Source: Panicum virgatum (Eukaryota > Streptophyta > Magnoliopsida > Poales > Poaceae). Taken from it: a stretch of DNA of 64,000 nt. The notes under the pieces were generated by a model. It was given only the letters and a program-made list of their open reading frames with translations. It made no database searches and had not been told where the DNA came from. The position numbers and the translations under genes are program-made. The stretch spans positions 3,361,326 to 3,425,325 of the forward strand of contig NC_053141.1 of the NCBI RefSeq assembly GCF_016808335.1. Reading direction: 5' to 3'. This document shows, one piece after another, positions 1 to 11,034 of the stretch. Positions within the stretch are counted from its first letter, which is position 1; each line of letters starts with the position of its first letter.

Positions 1-1701
1 AAACACACAATCAAGAAAAAGAAATAAAAGTTTTATCGTTGAGCTCGAATCGGAAACAATTAAGATATGGAGATAGGAGTAATATTTTAGGGCGGTTTCC
101 TAATGGCATGGCCAAAACTATGTTAGGAGTGGCATGGTAAAGTTTCAGATCGATCAGGAGTTGTTTGGCGCATGAAATGATAGGCCGAAGAGGGGTTTAG
201 GGCTAAATCAGAGTCCAGGGGCCTATTTGTAATTATTTCTGGGAGTGACAGGACTTGAATAAAATTTCCAAAAATATCCGGACCATTCTGAAAAGGGGTA
301 GGGGTCTATCTATAATTAGTTCTATATAGTGGAAGGGTCTTTCTTTAAATAGGGAGAACATGGGGGTTTCTTTTGCAAAAGACTAAAAGGGTGGAAGGGC
401 TTTTAAATAAAAGAAAGAAAGGCCAGGGGCCTTTGGGCAAAACTGCCCTATCTTCTCCTTCCTCCCGACTGAAACAGGGGAGGGGGAAACAGGGGCGCCG
501 GCGGCGTCGATCCCGGCGCTCCGGGCCACGGCGGCGGCTGGGGTGACGGGGAAAAGAGGGAGGGGGCTACGGGGACTCGATTCCCGGTCCTACCTCGGGC
601 TGGGACGGCGCGAGGAGGTGGGGCGATGAGGGCCGGCGGCGGTGGACGGAGGTGGCCGCGACGGCGGCGCTAGGGGCAGGGAGGTGCTGGGCTGGGCGGC
701 TCTGCGGGTTGTGGTGGTGGGTGCGGAGCTCGGAGGTGAGGCAGGGGTCTCTTTATAGCCGAGGGAAGGCGGTGGAGCGGTGCGGGGCAAGTGGCCGGCT
801 AGCGAGCATCGCGGGGTGCCATTAATGCCGCTCCGACCGCTTGCGGCCGTCGTGGAGTGGCGCACGGGCGGCGAGGCCGGTACGGGATGATGAGACGGCA
901 CGGGCAGGCGCGGCGAGCGGGCTAGTGGCACTGTGGTTGACGGCGGGCGGCGCGGCGAGCAGTGCCGCGCGTGGACGTGTACAGGGGTGGACGGCGGCGT
1001 GGGCGGGGCTCGCACGTGGCTCGGCTCGCTGGCGGACGCGGGAGGGCAGGCGTCGAGGCAGGCGAGCGGCACGGCGGCTCAGCGAGGCGGGGCGTGCGAC
1101 GTGTGCGCGGGTGAGCGATGTCGCGGCGCGCGCGGCGCGGCGTGCTGAGCGCGGTGAGCACGTGCGCGCGCAGCCGCGGCTCGCGTGACGTGGACAGAGG
1201 GAGGCCGCGGGGCGCTTGGCGCGGTGGGGTGCGGCCCAGGGAGAGGTGTGCACGCGGGGTGAGCGAGCAGGGGGCCGGGGCGTGCGCGCGTGGAGGCGGC
1301 CGGTGGCGGGCCGAGCGGCGCTCGGGGGCGCGCGGTGCGCGGCAGCGAAGGGAGGGAGGAAGGGGAGAGAGAGGGAGAGGAAAAAGAAAATGGAAAAAGA
1401 AAAGGGAAAATGGAAAAAGAAAAAGAAAAAGGGGGAAGAGAGAGAGGGAGAGACTCGCATCGGCGCTGATCGCGGCGACGACCGCGGGGCCGGTCGGCCA
1501 CGCTCAGCGGTCGTGTGCGCGTGCGGACGAGGCCACAGGGAAAAGGGGTCGGGGGTTGGAAATCGGACGTTTGGAACAGAGAAAGATTCCGGGAACTAGA
1601 TTTCAGGGTTTTAGGTGGATTTTGAGGTCAACGATGAAAAGTTTTTAGAAAAAAATATTTTAGCACGTGATTTAATTTTGATAGATTTTTGGGATGTCAC
1701 A
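1..1701 (-). mobile_element. LTR (3' LTR-like) of a probable Gypsy element, cut by the window edge
   Basis: Read on the minus strand, sequence starting TGTGACATCCC at 1701 looks like an LTR start. It is preceded at about 1702-1728 by a purine-rich tract (GGGAGGTAGGAGG) that fits a polypurine tract. A TATA-like GGCTATAAAGAG lies on the minus strand near 748-760. Positions 480-1350 are extremely GC-rich and 1370-1440 is a purine run. The short frames here on both strands show no domain and overlap each other, so I treat them as non-coding. The other LTR end, and so the TSD, lies outside the window. The family is not proven; a Del/Tekay-type Gypsy LTR is the best guess. Confidence 0.4.
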
Positions 1702-2771
1702 TTTATGTACCTCCTACCTCCCAAATTCAAATGTGGAGGATTACTAGGGCTCGGACAGGGCTGTCACCACCTGCCGGCTACCTCTCAATCCGTCGGAAAG
1801 GGTGGCATCCAGCAACACTTATCTAGTCTAGACACCATGTCTACATTAGTAAGCGATACTCTAGCATCCCGCGCGGAGCCCCCACCCTCCGGATGGACAT
1901 ACATCACATTAGAGCAAACATACGAATACTAGAACAGTTGACAGAGTTCTAAGACCAATATGTTAACCATCGCAAGCACAGAACGACCATGCAATGCAAG
2001 CATCTAATGATAACGCAATCAGATTACGAAGCATATATCCGATAACTCAGAACATACTTCAGGCAGATATCAGTAATCATAGTCTAATTCTATTACAAAT
2101 AATCGAAAATGATAACAGAGGACTAGAGATGAACCCATATCAGAACTCCCGAGCAACTCCGAGGACTCGATGACTCCTGGACTTCTCCTAAACTCCACTA
2201 AGCCTATAAACTAAGCAAGAAGGCACTTGAGGTAAGTGAGAGGTGAGGTGTGTGTTCCATTTTTCACCCTCCCTTATATTTATAGGAGGGAGCCACGGCC
2301 AGCAGGAGTGTCTTCTGCAGCTATTCGTTCAAGAACCGATGTCTAGGACCAATGAGAGGCTGCCATGTCGAAGGAGTAAGACGGTGGGGCCCATGGGCTG
2401 GTCGGCCGACCAAAGTGGTCGGCTGGCCCACCCAGAGCGCCAACCGCCCCCAACTGCTGGGGGTTGGGCTTGTCTGGGCCTCCTCCTGTCCTAACACCGA
2501 GGCTTGGCCTGTCTTGAGTAGATTTCCTTCGGTTCTTGGGCTACACTTGGTCGAATTGATCCTGATTCTGCATTCTGATATTTTTTGTGATTTTCTGTCG
2601 GGTCAAAGTGTACTTGCAACCTGCATATTAGCTCAAAAATGCATTTTGCATATTTCTAAAGGTGAAGTGTGGCTTAGGGGTTTATTTGAATAAAGCTGCG
2701 TGTAAGAAATGCAAACTCTCAAGATTTTCTGATCAAGTTGACGTCTGAAAATGGTCGTTAGTAAGCGTCAA
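1702..2771 (-). repeat. LTR-like or internal retroelement region with a minus-strand promoter
   Basis: On the minus strand this block starts TGTTGACGCTTACTAACGAC at 2771 and has a strong TATA-like CCTATAAATATAAGG at about 2272-2286, followed by a pyrimidine/AC-rich leader-like stretch. It ends where the flanking LTR begins. It could be another LTR into which the 1-1701 element inserted, or the 3' internal region of that element. No protein domain is visible in its frames. Confidence 0.35.
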
Positions 2772-3104
2772 CAGTGATATGGCAGCTGCTTCGTACTGCT
2801 GAATGTATGTGGTGAGCTAAGCCGATGTTTCTTATGGATTGAAACCAACTATATTGTTACTTCAAAATTGTTGTCAATAACTTCTGGAGGTTAATAGCTA
2901 TGAATCCTTTCCTCTTTTAAAAGAAAACTGAAATAAAAATAATGAAACTATCCCAGATTATTTAGTCTATATATTAAAATAATTTTGACAATACCTTTCT
3001 GCACAACTTATTTAGTCCATCTATTAAAATAATTTTGGTATTTTAGATTTTTAAAATATACACACATTAGTTCCAGCCTATCACACGACATGTTACCTTC
3101 TTGG
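2772..3104. other. AT-rich spacer, nothing recognised
   Basis: AT-rich sequence with a loosely repeated segment (tatttagtc.atatattaaaataattttg, twice at about 2958-3040). No open frame of interest and no element ends were seen. Confidence 0.5.
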
Positions 3105-3692
3105 CACTGCTAGGAAAAGAGGCTGGGAGACCCATTTAGTACCAGGTGTCCAACCGGTACCGCCTCTTTGATACTAAATAGCATGCCATTTGGTACCGGT
3201 CGAACCAACCAGTACTAAATACACCACCAGAGAAGAAGTTTCCCAACCGGTACCGCATCTTCGGTACTAAATAGCATGCCATTTAGTACCGGTCGAACCA
3301 ACTGGTACTAAATACGCCACCAGAGAAGAAAAAAATGCACGCGGTTGTGAAGATTCAAAACCACAACCTCCGGCCTCGCGCGTAGATTCCTTACCATCCC
3401 ATCTATGCATCACATGTGACTAGGTGCGAGATGCTTTCATTTTGAAGTAACCCGTGAAGGCTATTTAGTACCGGGCCAAATACGTCGACCAGTACTAAAT
3501 GGCCGCGCCATTTTAGTGGCGGGCCAAAACACCAACCGGTGTGACATTTAGTACCTGTTGGTGTTACCGACCGGTACTAAATGGCCTTCGAGGACTAAAA
3601 ATTTCTACCCGGTACTAATTTCGCACGTTAGTACCGGACGAAAATGCGTCTGGTACTAACATGTTGGATGAATGCTCATTCTTCCCGTAGCG
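3105..3692. mobile_element. Small non-autonomous CACTA-like element
   Basis: The left end reads CACTGCTAGGAAAAG and the right end, reverse-complemented, reads CGCTACGGGAAGA. These are weakly matching inverted termini of the CACTA (En/Spm) type. The trinucleotide TGG flanks both sides (3102-3104 and 3693-3695), the expected 3-bp TSD. The inside is filled with short motifs in both orientations (TTTAGTACCGG and its complement, about a dozen), the typical subterminal transposase-binding pattern. There is no coding capacity. The 3-bp TSD can occur by chance, so the ends are tentative. Confidence 0.55.
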
Positions 3693-3695
3693 TGG

Positions 3696-5130
3696 ATACA
3701 AAGAATATAATGTGCTGTGATCAAGTTTACATAATATAGTTCTAAATTCATTTTATACTCTCTAATCCTTTTTTAGTATTATGTTTATATCATATATGAT
3801 GCTCTCTTGAATACTTTGTTTTATATTCTATTGCATGCAGAAATGGGTCCTTTCAGGCATCAACTCAATAAAATGTGGCCTTGTCTCAACATAATGCGGC
3901 CTTGACATGTGAAGCACGCTGATTCTGTATTTCTGGTAAAGTTCTATTTTAGTAAATTACTTGTTAACAAACAACCCAGACTAATTTATTCTGCTTCTGA
4001 AATAATGTTTTATGGTAACTTAAATGTTACTTTTCAATAATTGCTTTATTTATGGAATTTTGGGCAGTTTTGGGATGTCCTCGGTAGCACTTAGATATAA
4101 CAGAAAATTAGACGGGATGATGATAACCAAAATATGGGTACTACATAGAGAAGAGAGCCGCAAAAGCTGTGCTTTTGCTCATCCAATTGTAGAGAACGGC
4201 TCAGTGCCTTTTGATTCGTATTATTTTTCTTTTCCTATTTGCAGTGTTGTTAGCCATCTTCACGGCATGCACAGAAGGGGCAGGGGCATAGTACACATCT
4301 TGCCTTCAAGGTGAGAACGGCTTCAAACTGCATTCTCTTGTAATCTAAACTAGTCATCTTTTTGTTTGTCTTTTCAAAGTAATTTTCTTTTGATAACACG
4401 ACACTAGATTCAGTTAAACGTCTACGTTTCTGGAAAGGTATTACCAAGTTCAATGTTCTCTTTAGTTATTTTCTATCGTTCAATTTATTCCACATTACTT
4501 CTCTCTGAATCAGTTTGTCAATATTTAATCTACTTTTAATACTCTCTGAATTCTGATTAATCTTGTATGAAGGTATGAAGCATTCAACACTTCGTGAGAG
4601 GAGCGCCCAAAATGATGGATTTGCATTAAGTTTTTTCCCTAGATTTTGTACACTCTGTGAGAAATTTATATGTTCATCCATTTACTGATTCTTATCCCTC
4701 GGAACATGAGGAACCGTGTAATTATTATATGTCAAAGATAGCATTTATCAACTGCTACATAGAAGCATATTCCAGAGCTATAAGCATTATGTTGAAATTT
4801 ATCTATCTTAAAATGTCAAATGCACTATATGTGCTATTAATATTTCTCTATCTTGAAGTGTCGAATGCAATCAATATGGCTGTGAAAATCATCTACGTAC
4901 AGCTATACTAAAATATTGCATAAATACAAAAACAAACAAAATAAGTATACAAAAAGCTATTAGAATTATACTTAGGTACGAGATAAGTCATCTAAGTACA
5001 ACTTAAAATGTTATATTCTATACGCACTCCAGCCCTTCCATCATAAAGGTACAAGATTGGGCTCTGAGCTTGAAGATTCAAGCAGCGGATTCTTCTAAAA
5101 TTTATTGCTCAGAGATTAGATTGTACTTAG
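3696..5130. other. AT-rich intergenic region with exon-like islands, no identified gene
   Basis: Mostly AT-rich DNA. A stretch at about 4234-4312 looks like a small exon: a T-rich acceptor ending TTTGCAG, then about 78 bases, then a GTGAGA donor. An open frame of 96 codons spans 4024-4314 but resembles no family I know. It may be a decayed captured gene fragment or intronic sequence. Confidence 0.3.
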
Positions 5131-5139
5131 ATTGCCAAC

Positions 5140-5530
5140 ACCAAGATTATCAACACTCAGATTGTTCTTAAGCAAATTTTACCTCAACTTGTCGCGCAGC
5201 GTGCGACTCATGAAGGAGTCGCACCAAGGGTTGAATGAGATCAGATTGTTCTTAGGCAAATTCTACCTCAACTTGTCGAACCAAGGGTTGAGTGGGATCA
5301 GATTGTTCTTAGGTAGAATTTGCCTAAGAACAATCTGATCCCACTCAACCCTTGGTGTGACTCCTTCATGACTCGCACGCTTGGCGCGACAAGCTGAGGC
5401 ATAATTTGCCTACGGACAATCTGATCGTTGTCAACACTCGGCGTGACTGCTTCATGAGTCACGCCAAGCCACTCGGCGCCACTCATGAAGGAGTCACGCC
5501 GAGCCACTCGGCGCGACTAAATCTGGCCAC
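5140..5530. repeat. Foldback / inverted repeat with perfect 34-bp hairpin
   Basis: Positions 5280-5313 and 5323-5356 are perfect reverse complements of 34 bases around a 9-base loop. Around this core, a unit of about 100 bases on the left (about 5140-5250) pairs imperfectly with the right side (about 5323-5440), and the left unit is partly duplicated in direct orientation. Further right (to about 5530) short GGCGTGACTC / GAGTCACGCC motifs repeat. It could be a MITE-like foldback element or a source of hairpin RNA. No TSD was identified. Confidence 0.75.
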
Positions 5531-5828
5531 ATTAGCTGTGCAGGTGGCACACGGGCCGTGTGTGTGCGTGGCAGGTTGGTCACGCCGAAGCATGTGGCAT
5601 GACCCTTAAAGAAGTCGTGCCACGAGTCATGGCGTGACCAAAAGAACTATTTTTAAAAAATTTAGATTAACACAAGTTATTATTAAAATATTAGATTAAA
5701 AATGATTAAAATAAAATAAAAATTCCGGCCCATCAGCCTTCGACAGGGAGTGAAATATACTAGCGCAAGCGATTCGTATGGATAAGCACTTTTAGTTTCG
5801 ACATAGCAGTCGTCGTGTTCGTGTTTAA
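5531..5828. other. Spacer left of the LINE, nothing recognised
   Basis: Ordinary AT-rich sequence after the foldback. No frame or element end was recognised apart from the LINE target site that follows. Confidence 0.4.
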
Positions 5829-5844
5829 TCGAGCAGTAGACGTT
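5829..5844. repeat. LINE target-site duplication, left copy (16 bp)
   Basis: TCGAGCAGTAGACGTT occurs here and again, without a mismatch, at 10457-10472. The two copies bracket the LINE. A TSD of this length with an adjacent poly(A) tract is the mark of target-primed reverse transcription. Confidence 0.9.
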
Positions 5845-5879
5845 TTTTTTTTTTGAGGAAAGGCATCTGGCGCACTTTA

Positions 5880-7572
5880 TTGATATTGGAACAAAGTTAC
5901 ATCATTCACTAGAGCTTGTAAAATGAAAGTAGGGGGTTCATCGACCCAAATACATGATAATTTTGATACCAACGCTATTCTAGCAATTTCATGAGCTACC
6001 CCATTTGACTCCCTATAACAGTGTTCAATAGATATTGATTCGAAATCCTTCCACCGGTCGTAGCTTTCATCATAAACCGGGGCACTTGCTGTCGCTGAGA
6101 ACCCCCCCTTGATTCATTGTTTCTACCACCTCCAAGCAGTCTGATTGTACCATCAATTTGCTGCACCCAACCTGTTGTGCTAGTATCAACCCATCTCTAA
6201 GTGCCATCGCCTCTGCCATCGATGCGTCAACTAGATGTTCAATATAATTAGCTGTAGCCGCAACAAAGGAACCACTAGAGTCTCTGAGAACTGCTCCAAC
6301 ACTTCCAGAGCCCCGATCAGGATTGTAACTAGCATCAATATTCAGCAGCAATATACCTTCGGGAGGTCTCTTCCAATTTTCATTTCTTTTTTCTCCCTTC
6401 TTACCTGATCTTTTGTAATTAGTTGCCAGCGTTGCAATAGTTAGGGCCGTTCTTGCCGGATTCTGAACAATCTCTCCATGAACCAGTTTCCTGCGTTCCC
6501 ACCATAAGTACCATCCTCCTGTTAAAATTAACTCTGCCAGACCAACCTGATTCAGCACACTTAACTGAGACGATTCCCTGATAATCTCAGCTAGCACCAC
6601 TGAACCCGATCTGTCAACACGCATCATACTTTGTAGTTTCCCCGTGACTCCTAATAATCTCCATACCTCTTCAGCCCTGTTGCATTTAAATAACACATGT
6701 TTCAAATCTTCACATTCCAGATGGCAAGCTGGACAGCTACTCGATTCTCCAATATGTCGGTTGGCAAGAATGCCACGGCATGGAATGAGCCTGTGCAACA
6801 CCCTCCACCCAAAAATCTTGATTTTTGCTGGGATATCAAGCTTCCATAATTGTGCCCACACTCCTTCATCTCCTACAGTGCTTGCTTGATTATTAACATT
6901 ATTAGAACCGAACTTGTGTTGCCACTGACAATGGTAAGCTGACCCAACAGTAAACATTCCATTCCTGTTATGATGCCAGGCAACCACATCCTCTCTTCCT
7001 TGCACTAATGGAATCTGCAGAATTCTATTTGCATCCACATCCCAAAAAATGTCTCTAATCAAATCCACATCCCAAACACCCGTAATAGGATTAATAAGTT
7101 CATCAACTTTTGTAACCAGATTATTCCCTCTTGGTGTCTGAATTTTCAGATTATGACTGGATGGAATCCAGTTATCCTCCCATATCTTAATTTGGGTTCC
7201 ATCTCCTACTCTCCAGATATAACCCTTCTTAAAGCAATCCAAGCCTGCAAGGATACTCTGCCATGTAAAGGAACTACCACTTTTCTGTTTTGCATTCAGA
7301 AGATTTCCATCTGGGTAGTACCGTGCCCGCAGAACCCGAGCACAAAGGGAATCCGGCTCTAATAACAGTCTCCAAACTTGTTTTGCTAATAGTGCTCGAT
7401 TAAAAGTTTCCAAATCTCTGAATCCCATACCTCCTCTACTTTTCGGGATACATAATTTCCACCATGCCTTCCAATGCAATCTTTTATGATCATCGTCGTC
7501 ACCCCACCAGAATTGAGATATGGCATCTGACATCCCTTTGCAAATGTTTTTTGGGATTTTGAACACCATCAT
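5880..7572 (-). pseudogene. LINE zinc-knuckle and RNase H C-terminal region
   Basis: A long frame (6070-7572, 500 codons) starts at the frameshift after the RT. Its first part (IPKNICKGMSDAISQFWWG...) is the RT C-terminal region. It then has a zf-RVT block (CPACHLECEDLKHVLFKC) and a plant-type RNase H with catalytic Asp in LLNIDASYN, Glu in MAEAMAL and Asp in VQSDCLEV. A seventh G in the run at about 6106-6112 shifts the frame so that it stops at 6070. In the other frame the domain continues through RESNGVAHEIAR to a stop near 5880, directly followed by AATAAA. Confidence 0.85.
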
Positions 7573-9261
7573 CGCAAAACACAGGCACGGCTTGGGCGAT
7601 AGATTTTATCAAGATTTCCTTGCCTCCCATACTTAGCAACTTCTCTTTCCATCCTTTGCATTTTGCCCGAACTCTATCCCCCAGATGTTTAAAACAATCA
7701 CTTCGGTCCATGCCAACAAGTGCTGGTAAGCCGCGGTATTTGTCACTTAATGACTCAGTGACGATGTTCAGAGCTTCACAAACCTCGGTCTTGACTGTAA
7801 CATCTGTATTTTGGCTAAAGAAAATGCTACACTTCTCATCACTTACTTTCTGACCTGAGTTGGCACAGTACAGGTTCAGTAAGGCCTTCAAGTTTCCTGC
7901 TTCTTCCTTATTTGCCTGCATGAGGATTAACGAATCATCTGCGAACAATAAATGTGAAACCTCCGGTGCCTCCCTACACACACGGATTCCATGGAGTTCT
8001 CCTTTAGCCTCTGCTCCTTTCAATAAACTTGACAGACCCTCTGCCACCAGCAAGAAGAGATAGGGTGACAGAGGGTCACCCTGTCTCAACCCTCTTGTCG
8101 GTACAAACATGTCCGTCTCCTTTTCATTCACCCTTACTCTATATTTCACCGATCTGACACAGGCCATAATGAGAGCAATCCATCTTTGGTGGAAGCCTAG
8201 TTTTTGCATTATCTTCTCCAAATACCCCCCCCCCCCATTCCACTCTATCATACGCCTTGTGCATATCTAATTTCACAGCACACAAACCATTCCCCCCCCC
8301 CCCTCTTCTTCTTAATGGTATGAATACTCTCATAAGCTAGGAGAATATTATCAGTAATAAGTCTTCCTGGAACAAAAGCACTTTGATGATCACTGATAAC
8401 CTCTGGCATAACAAATCTGAGTCTATTTGCCAGTAATTTAGAGATAACTTTGTACACCACATTGCATAGACTAATTGGTCTAAACTAGGATACCAATGTT
8501 GGAGTATTTACCTTTCGGATTAAAACGATCAATGTATCATTCCACCCATCTGGTATTTTTGCCATATTAACTGCCTCGAGAACTTCTTTTACCAAATCAT
8601 CTCCTAACAACTCCCAAAATCGTTTATAAAAAACTGCATGCATACCATCTGGTCCTGGAGCTTTAAAGTCACCAATTTGGAATAAAGCTTTCTTCACTTC
8701 ACAAGAGAAAGGCGCCAGCAGGCATCTGTTCATTTCTTCTGTGACTTTTCTCTGGACATCAGCAAACACACTAGGATCCAGGTCTGTAACTTCTGATGTA
8801 AATAAGTTTTCAAAATAACCCTGCACCAAATTACACATAACTCCACCATCCTCCTGTACCACTCCATTCTGGTCTGCAAGGCCCTTAATTGTGTTCTTTT
8901 TCCTCCTTTTTGATGCAAAATTGTGAAAGAAACTAGTGTTTGTATCACCAAATTTTAGCCAGTTCGCCCTGGGTCTTTGAAACCAATGTAATTCTTCCTG
9001 TTCCAGCATAAGTTCTAGGCGAATCATAGTTTCTTTCTGTGAGGCAATATTCGCCTCAGTCAATGGTCCTCTCCGAAGCCGCTCAAGTTCACGCTTGAGA
9101 TCACTAACTCTTTTCATTGGGGACTTAAGAACTTCTTTATCCCACTTGTGTAGCTCCTCACTAACATCATTTACCTTCTCTGCAAATGTCGGTCCCTCAC
9201 CTCGGGCCTTTGCTCTAGCCCATGCCGCCTTAATCATCTCCTGGACTGTATCTTCTTGCAA
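7499..9261 (-). pseudogene. LINE reverse transcriptase domain, broken
   Basis: Continues in frame after the endonuclease stop. Non-LTR RT blocks are visible in order: [38 protein letters not shown], and the catalytic box in HLLFADDSLIL. A TAG at 8485-8487 sits directly before FRPISLCNV. Two C runs on the plus strand (about 8226-8237 and 8293-8306, G runs in the gene) shift the frame around the [11 protein letters not shown] block, and a one-base T insertion near 7573-7580 shifts it again. The enzyme would have copied the LINE RNA at the nicked target; this copy cannot make it. Confidence 0.85.
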
Positions 9262-9264
9262 CCA

Positions 9265-10038
9265 TCATGCTTCAAACCTCTTCTTCCCCTTTCCTCCTTG
9301 CGGGATATTTACAAATTGTGTATCCATCAAGATTGGTCCGTGATCCGATCTCACCATCTCACTGTTAATCAACTGCGCTTGTGGGAATTTGTCCGACCAC
9401 TGAATGCTAGCAACCGCTCTGTCAAGCCTCTCTCTGATCAAGCCTCTTTGCCATGTGTAAATGTCCCCCGTGTAACCCATGTCATTCAATCCACATTCTA
9501 ACAAAACGTCATGGAAGGCTTGCAATTGCCTTTGTGATCTGGGCCGGCCTCCCTCCTTCTCTGAATTATAAAGTATTTCATTCAAATCCCCCATCATCAA
9601 CCATGGCTCAGCCGAATTAGTTTGGATTGATCGAATTGCATCCCATGTCTTCCCTTTCTGATTCCAATCCGGCTCACCATAAATCCCTGTGAACCTCCAC
9701 TTGACATCATCTTCTATAATAATGTCAATATAGTACTTGGTCATCCCTTTCAGGGTTACCTTTAATTCATCTTTCCACAGCAGCAACAGACCACCACTTC
9801 TTCCATCGCTTTCATGAATTAACATATGATCAAAACCCATTCGCATTCTCATACTATCTGCCTTAGTTTTGTTCAAATGTGCCTCAGACAGGAAGCACAC
9901 CTGTGGATTTAAACGCCTCCGGACCTCCAGAAGCGCACGAACTGCCCGGGAGCTTGCAAGCCCCTGGCAGTTCCAAGCTAAGAGTTTCATTGTGCCCGGA
10001 ACTAGGCACTTAATCCTCTCCTTAAGTGTGATTGGCAC
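9265..10038 (-). pseudogene. LINE endonuclease domain (AP-endonuclease-like)
   Basis: N-terminal part of the LINE ORF2, about 240 residues. The real start is probably the Met at about 9990 (MKLLAWNCQGL), where plant L1 ORF2 proteins commonly begin, rather than the Met 16 codons upstream. Visible active-site signatures of the exonuclease/endonuclease/phosphatase fold are WNCQGL, GDLNEIL, RLDRA and the C-terminal SDHGPIL. The enzyme would nick target DNA to prime reverse transcription. The frame ends at a TGA at 9265-9267, in the position where related elements have RFEA-R-WLQ. This fits a CGA-to-TGA transition, after which the frame continues directly into the RT segment. Confidence 0.85.
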
Positions 10039-10039
10039 T

Positions 10040-10456
10040 ACTCACATTTTGTCCACGGCCCCGGCAATTTTTGCTCAGGCAGCTCAAAAACTCTCCAGAA
10101 TCGCAGCACAGCCAAAATGACAAACACCTTGACTGCAAATGAGAGATGTTTCACAGAAACAAAACAATCCGTGGCTGAAGAAACACAGAGCAGGTTCCCC
10201 CAAGGGTTGGGAAAACAACAGAGACGGACGAACAAGACTGGGCCTTCGACGCAGCAAGAAACGGAGCAGAGCAAGGGGAACGACGGAGGAGAGATGAAGG
10301 ACGGAAGAAGGGGAGAGGACAAAGGAGGCGGAGTCGGAGGGGAAAACAGGAAAAAGGACTAGTGCCGGCGGCGGCGCTAGGGCGGCGGCGGCGCTAGGGC
10401 GGCGGCGCGCTCGAGATAACGCTTACGCAAGCAAAGCCCTGAGGCCAGGATTCACT
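10040..10456 (-). promoter_or_regulatory. LINE 5' leader / probable internal promoter region
   Basis: GC-rich start with GCGCTAGGGCGGCGG repeats (plus strand 10368-10408), followed on the minus strand by a CT-rich leader. Because the TSD marks the true insertion end, this is likely the complete 5' UTR. A 94-codon frame here (10038-10322) has no known domain. The repeated GC motif is also where the tandem-duplication breakpoint lies. Confidence 0.5.
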
Positions 10457-10811
10457 TCGAGCAGTAGACGTTACTTCTAACACATCAATGCATGACTTTT
10501 TTGAAACGAGCATCAATGTATGAACAGTAGTATTGTAGTAGTACCACAAAGCGATTCAGATGCGTCCCCTTCACTATGGCGGGCCCCCTGCGCGGCTGCG
10601 CTCGCGCGTTCTCCTCTCTCATGTCCATAGATGTCCATCTGGGCCGCCCGGCCCGAGCCCAACCCGAGCCCGCCTTGGACCGGTCATCTCCAGGCCTTGC
10701 TTGGCCCGGCCCTATTCCTTAGCGGGCCATGCCGGGTCAGCCCACGGGCTGCGCCGACGGCCCAGGCACGGGCCCACGGACCTATTTCATGCCGGACAGG
10801 CCCAAAAAACA

Positions 10812-11034
10812 CGGTGACTCCACCGTGCTCGTGCCGCCCGCACGCCGCAACCCGCCGGCGGCCGCCGGCCAGCCCCCTCGCCGCCTATACGACCGCCTGC
10901 TGAAGATGCTGCGCGAGGAGCACGCGCCGGCCGAGGATCTCTCCATCGAGCGCGCGCACCTCGCGGCCGAGCTCGAGGTCCAGCGCATCGGCCGCCGCGG
11001 GCGCGAGGAGATCTTCCAGGCCCGCATCCAGCAG
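10812..11034 (+). pseudogene. Captured exon fragment inside the hAT element
   Basis: A GC-rich frame that reads like a genuine plant exon: a Pro/Ala/Arg-rich start, then a charged helical stretch (RLYDRLLKMLREEHAPAEDL followed by a Glu/Arg-rich segment to ARIQQ), ending exactly at a consensus donor (CAG|GTAGGA at 11034/11035). The parent gene is unknown to me. The helical, heptad-like character suggests a coiled coil. Upstream the frame runs into the GGCCC subterminal arrays, so the start codon would be chimeric. The sequence is identical in unit B. Confidence 0.5.

Larger units (their letters stand above)
5845..10456 (-). mobile_element. L1-type LINE, minus strand, ORF1-less and inactivated
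   Basis: A non-LTR retrotransposon of about 4.6 kb. On the minus strand it runs from a GC-rich, pyrimidine-rich leader (10456-10040) through endonuclease, reverse transcriptase, zinc-knuckle and RNase H segments to a 3' UTR with AATAAA and a poly(A) tail (a T run at 5843-5854 on the plus strand). The perfect 16-bp TSD shows that the 5' end seen is the original insertion end. Only about 420 bases precede the endonuclease, so there is no room for the usual ORF1. The coding region has two in-frame stops and at least four frameshifts, three of them at G homopolymers. Its first 77 bases occur again at 34045-34121 because of the tandem duplication. Confidence 0.93.

Noticed and set aside
590..1648. 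Many overlapping frames on both strands (up to 212 codons)
   Set aside because: Extreme GC bias removes stop codons. The peptides are Arg/Pro/Ala-rich without domains, overlap in several frames, and the region looks like an LTR.
4024..4314. 96-codon open frame
   Set aside because: No recognisable domain, AT-rich context, no supporting promoter; could be chance or intron.
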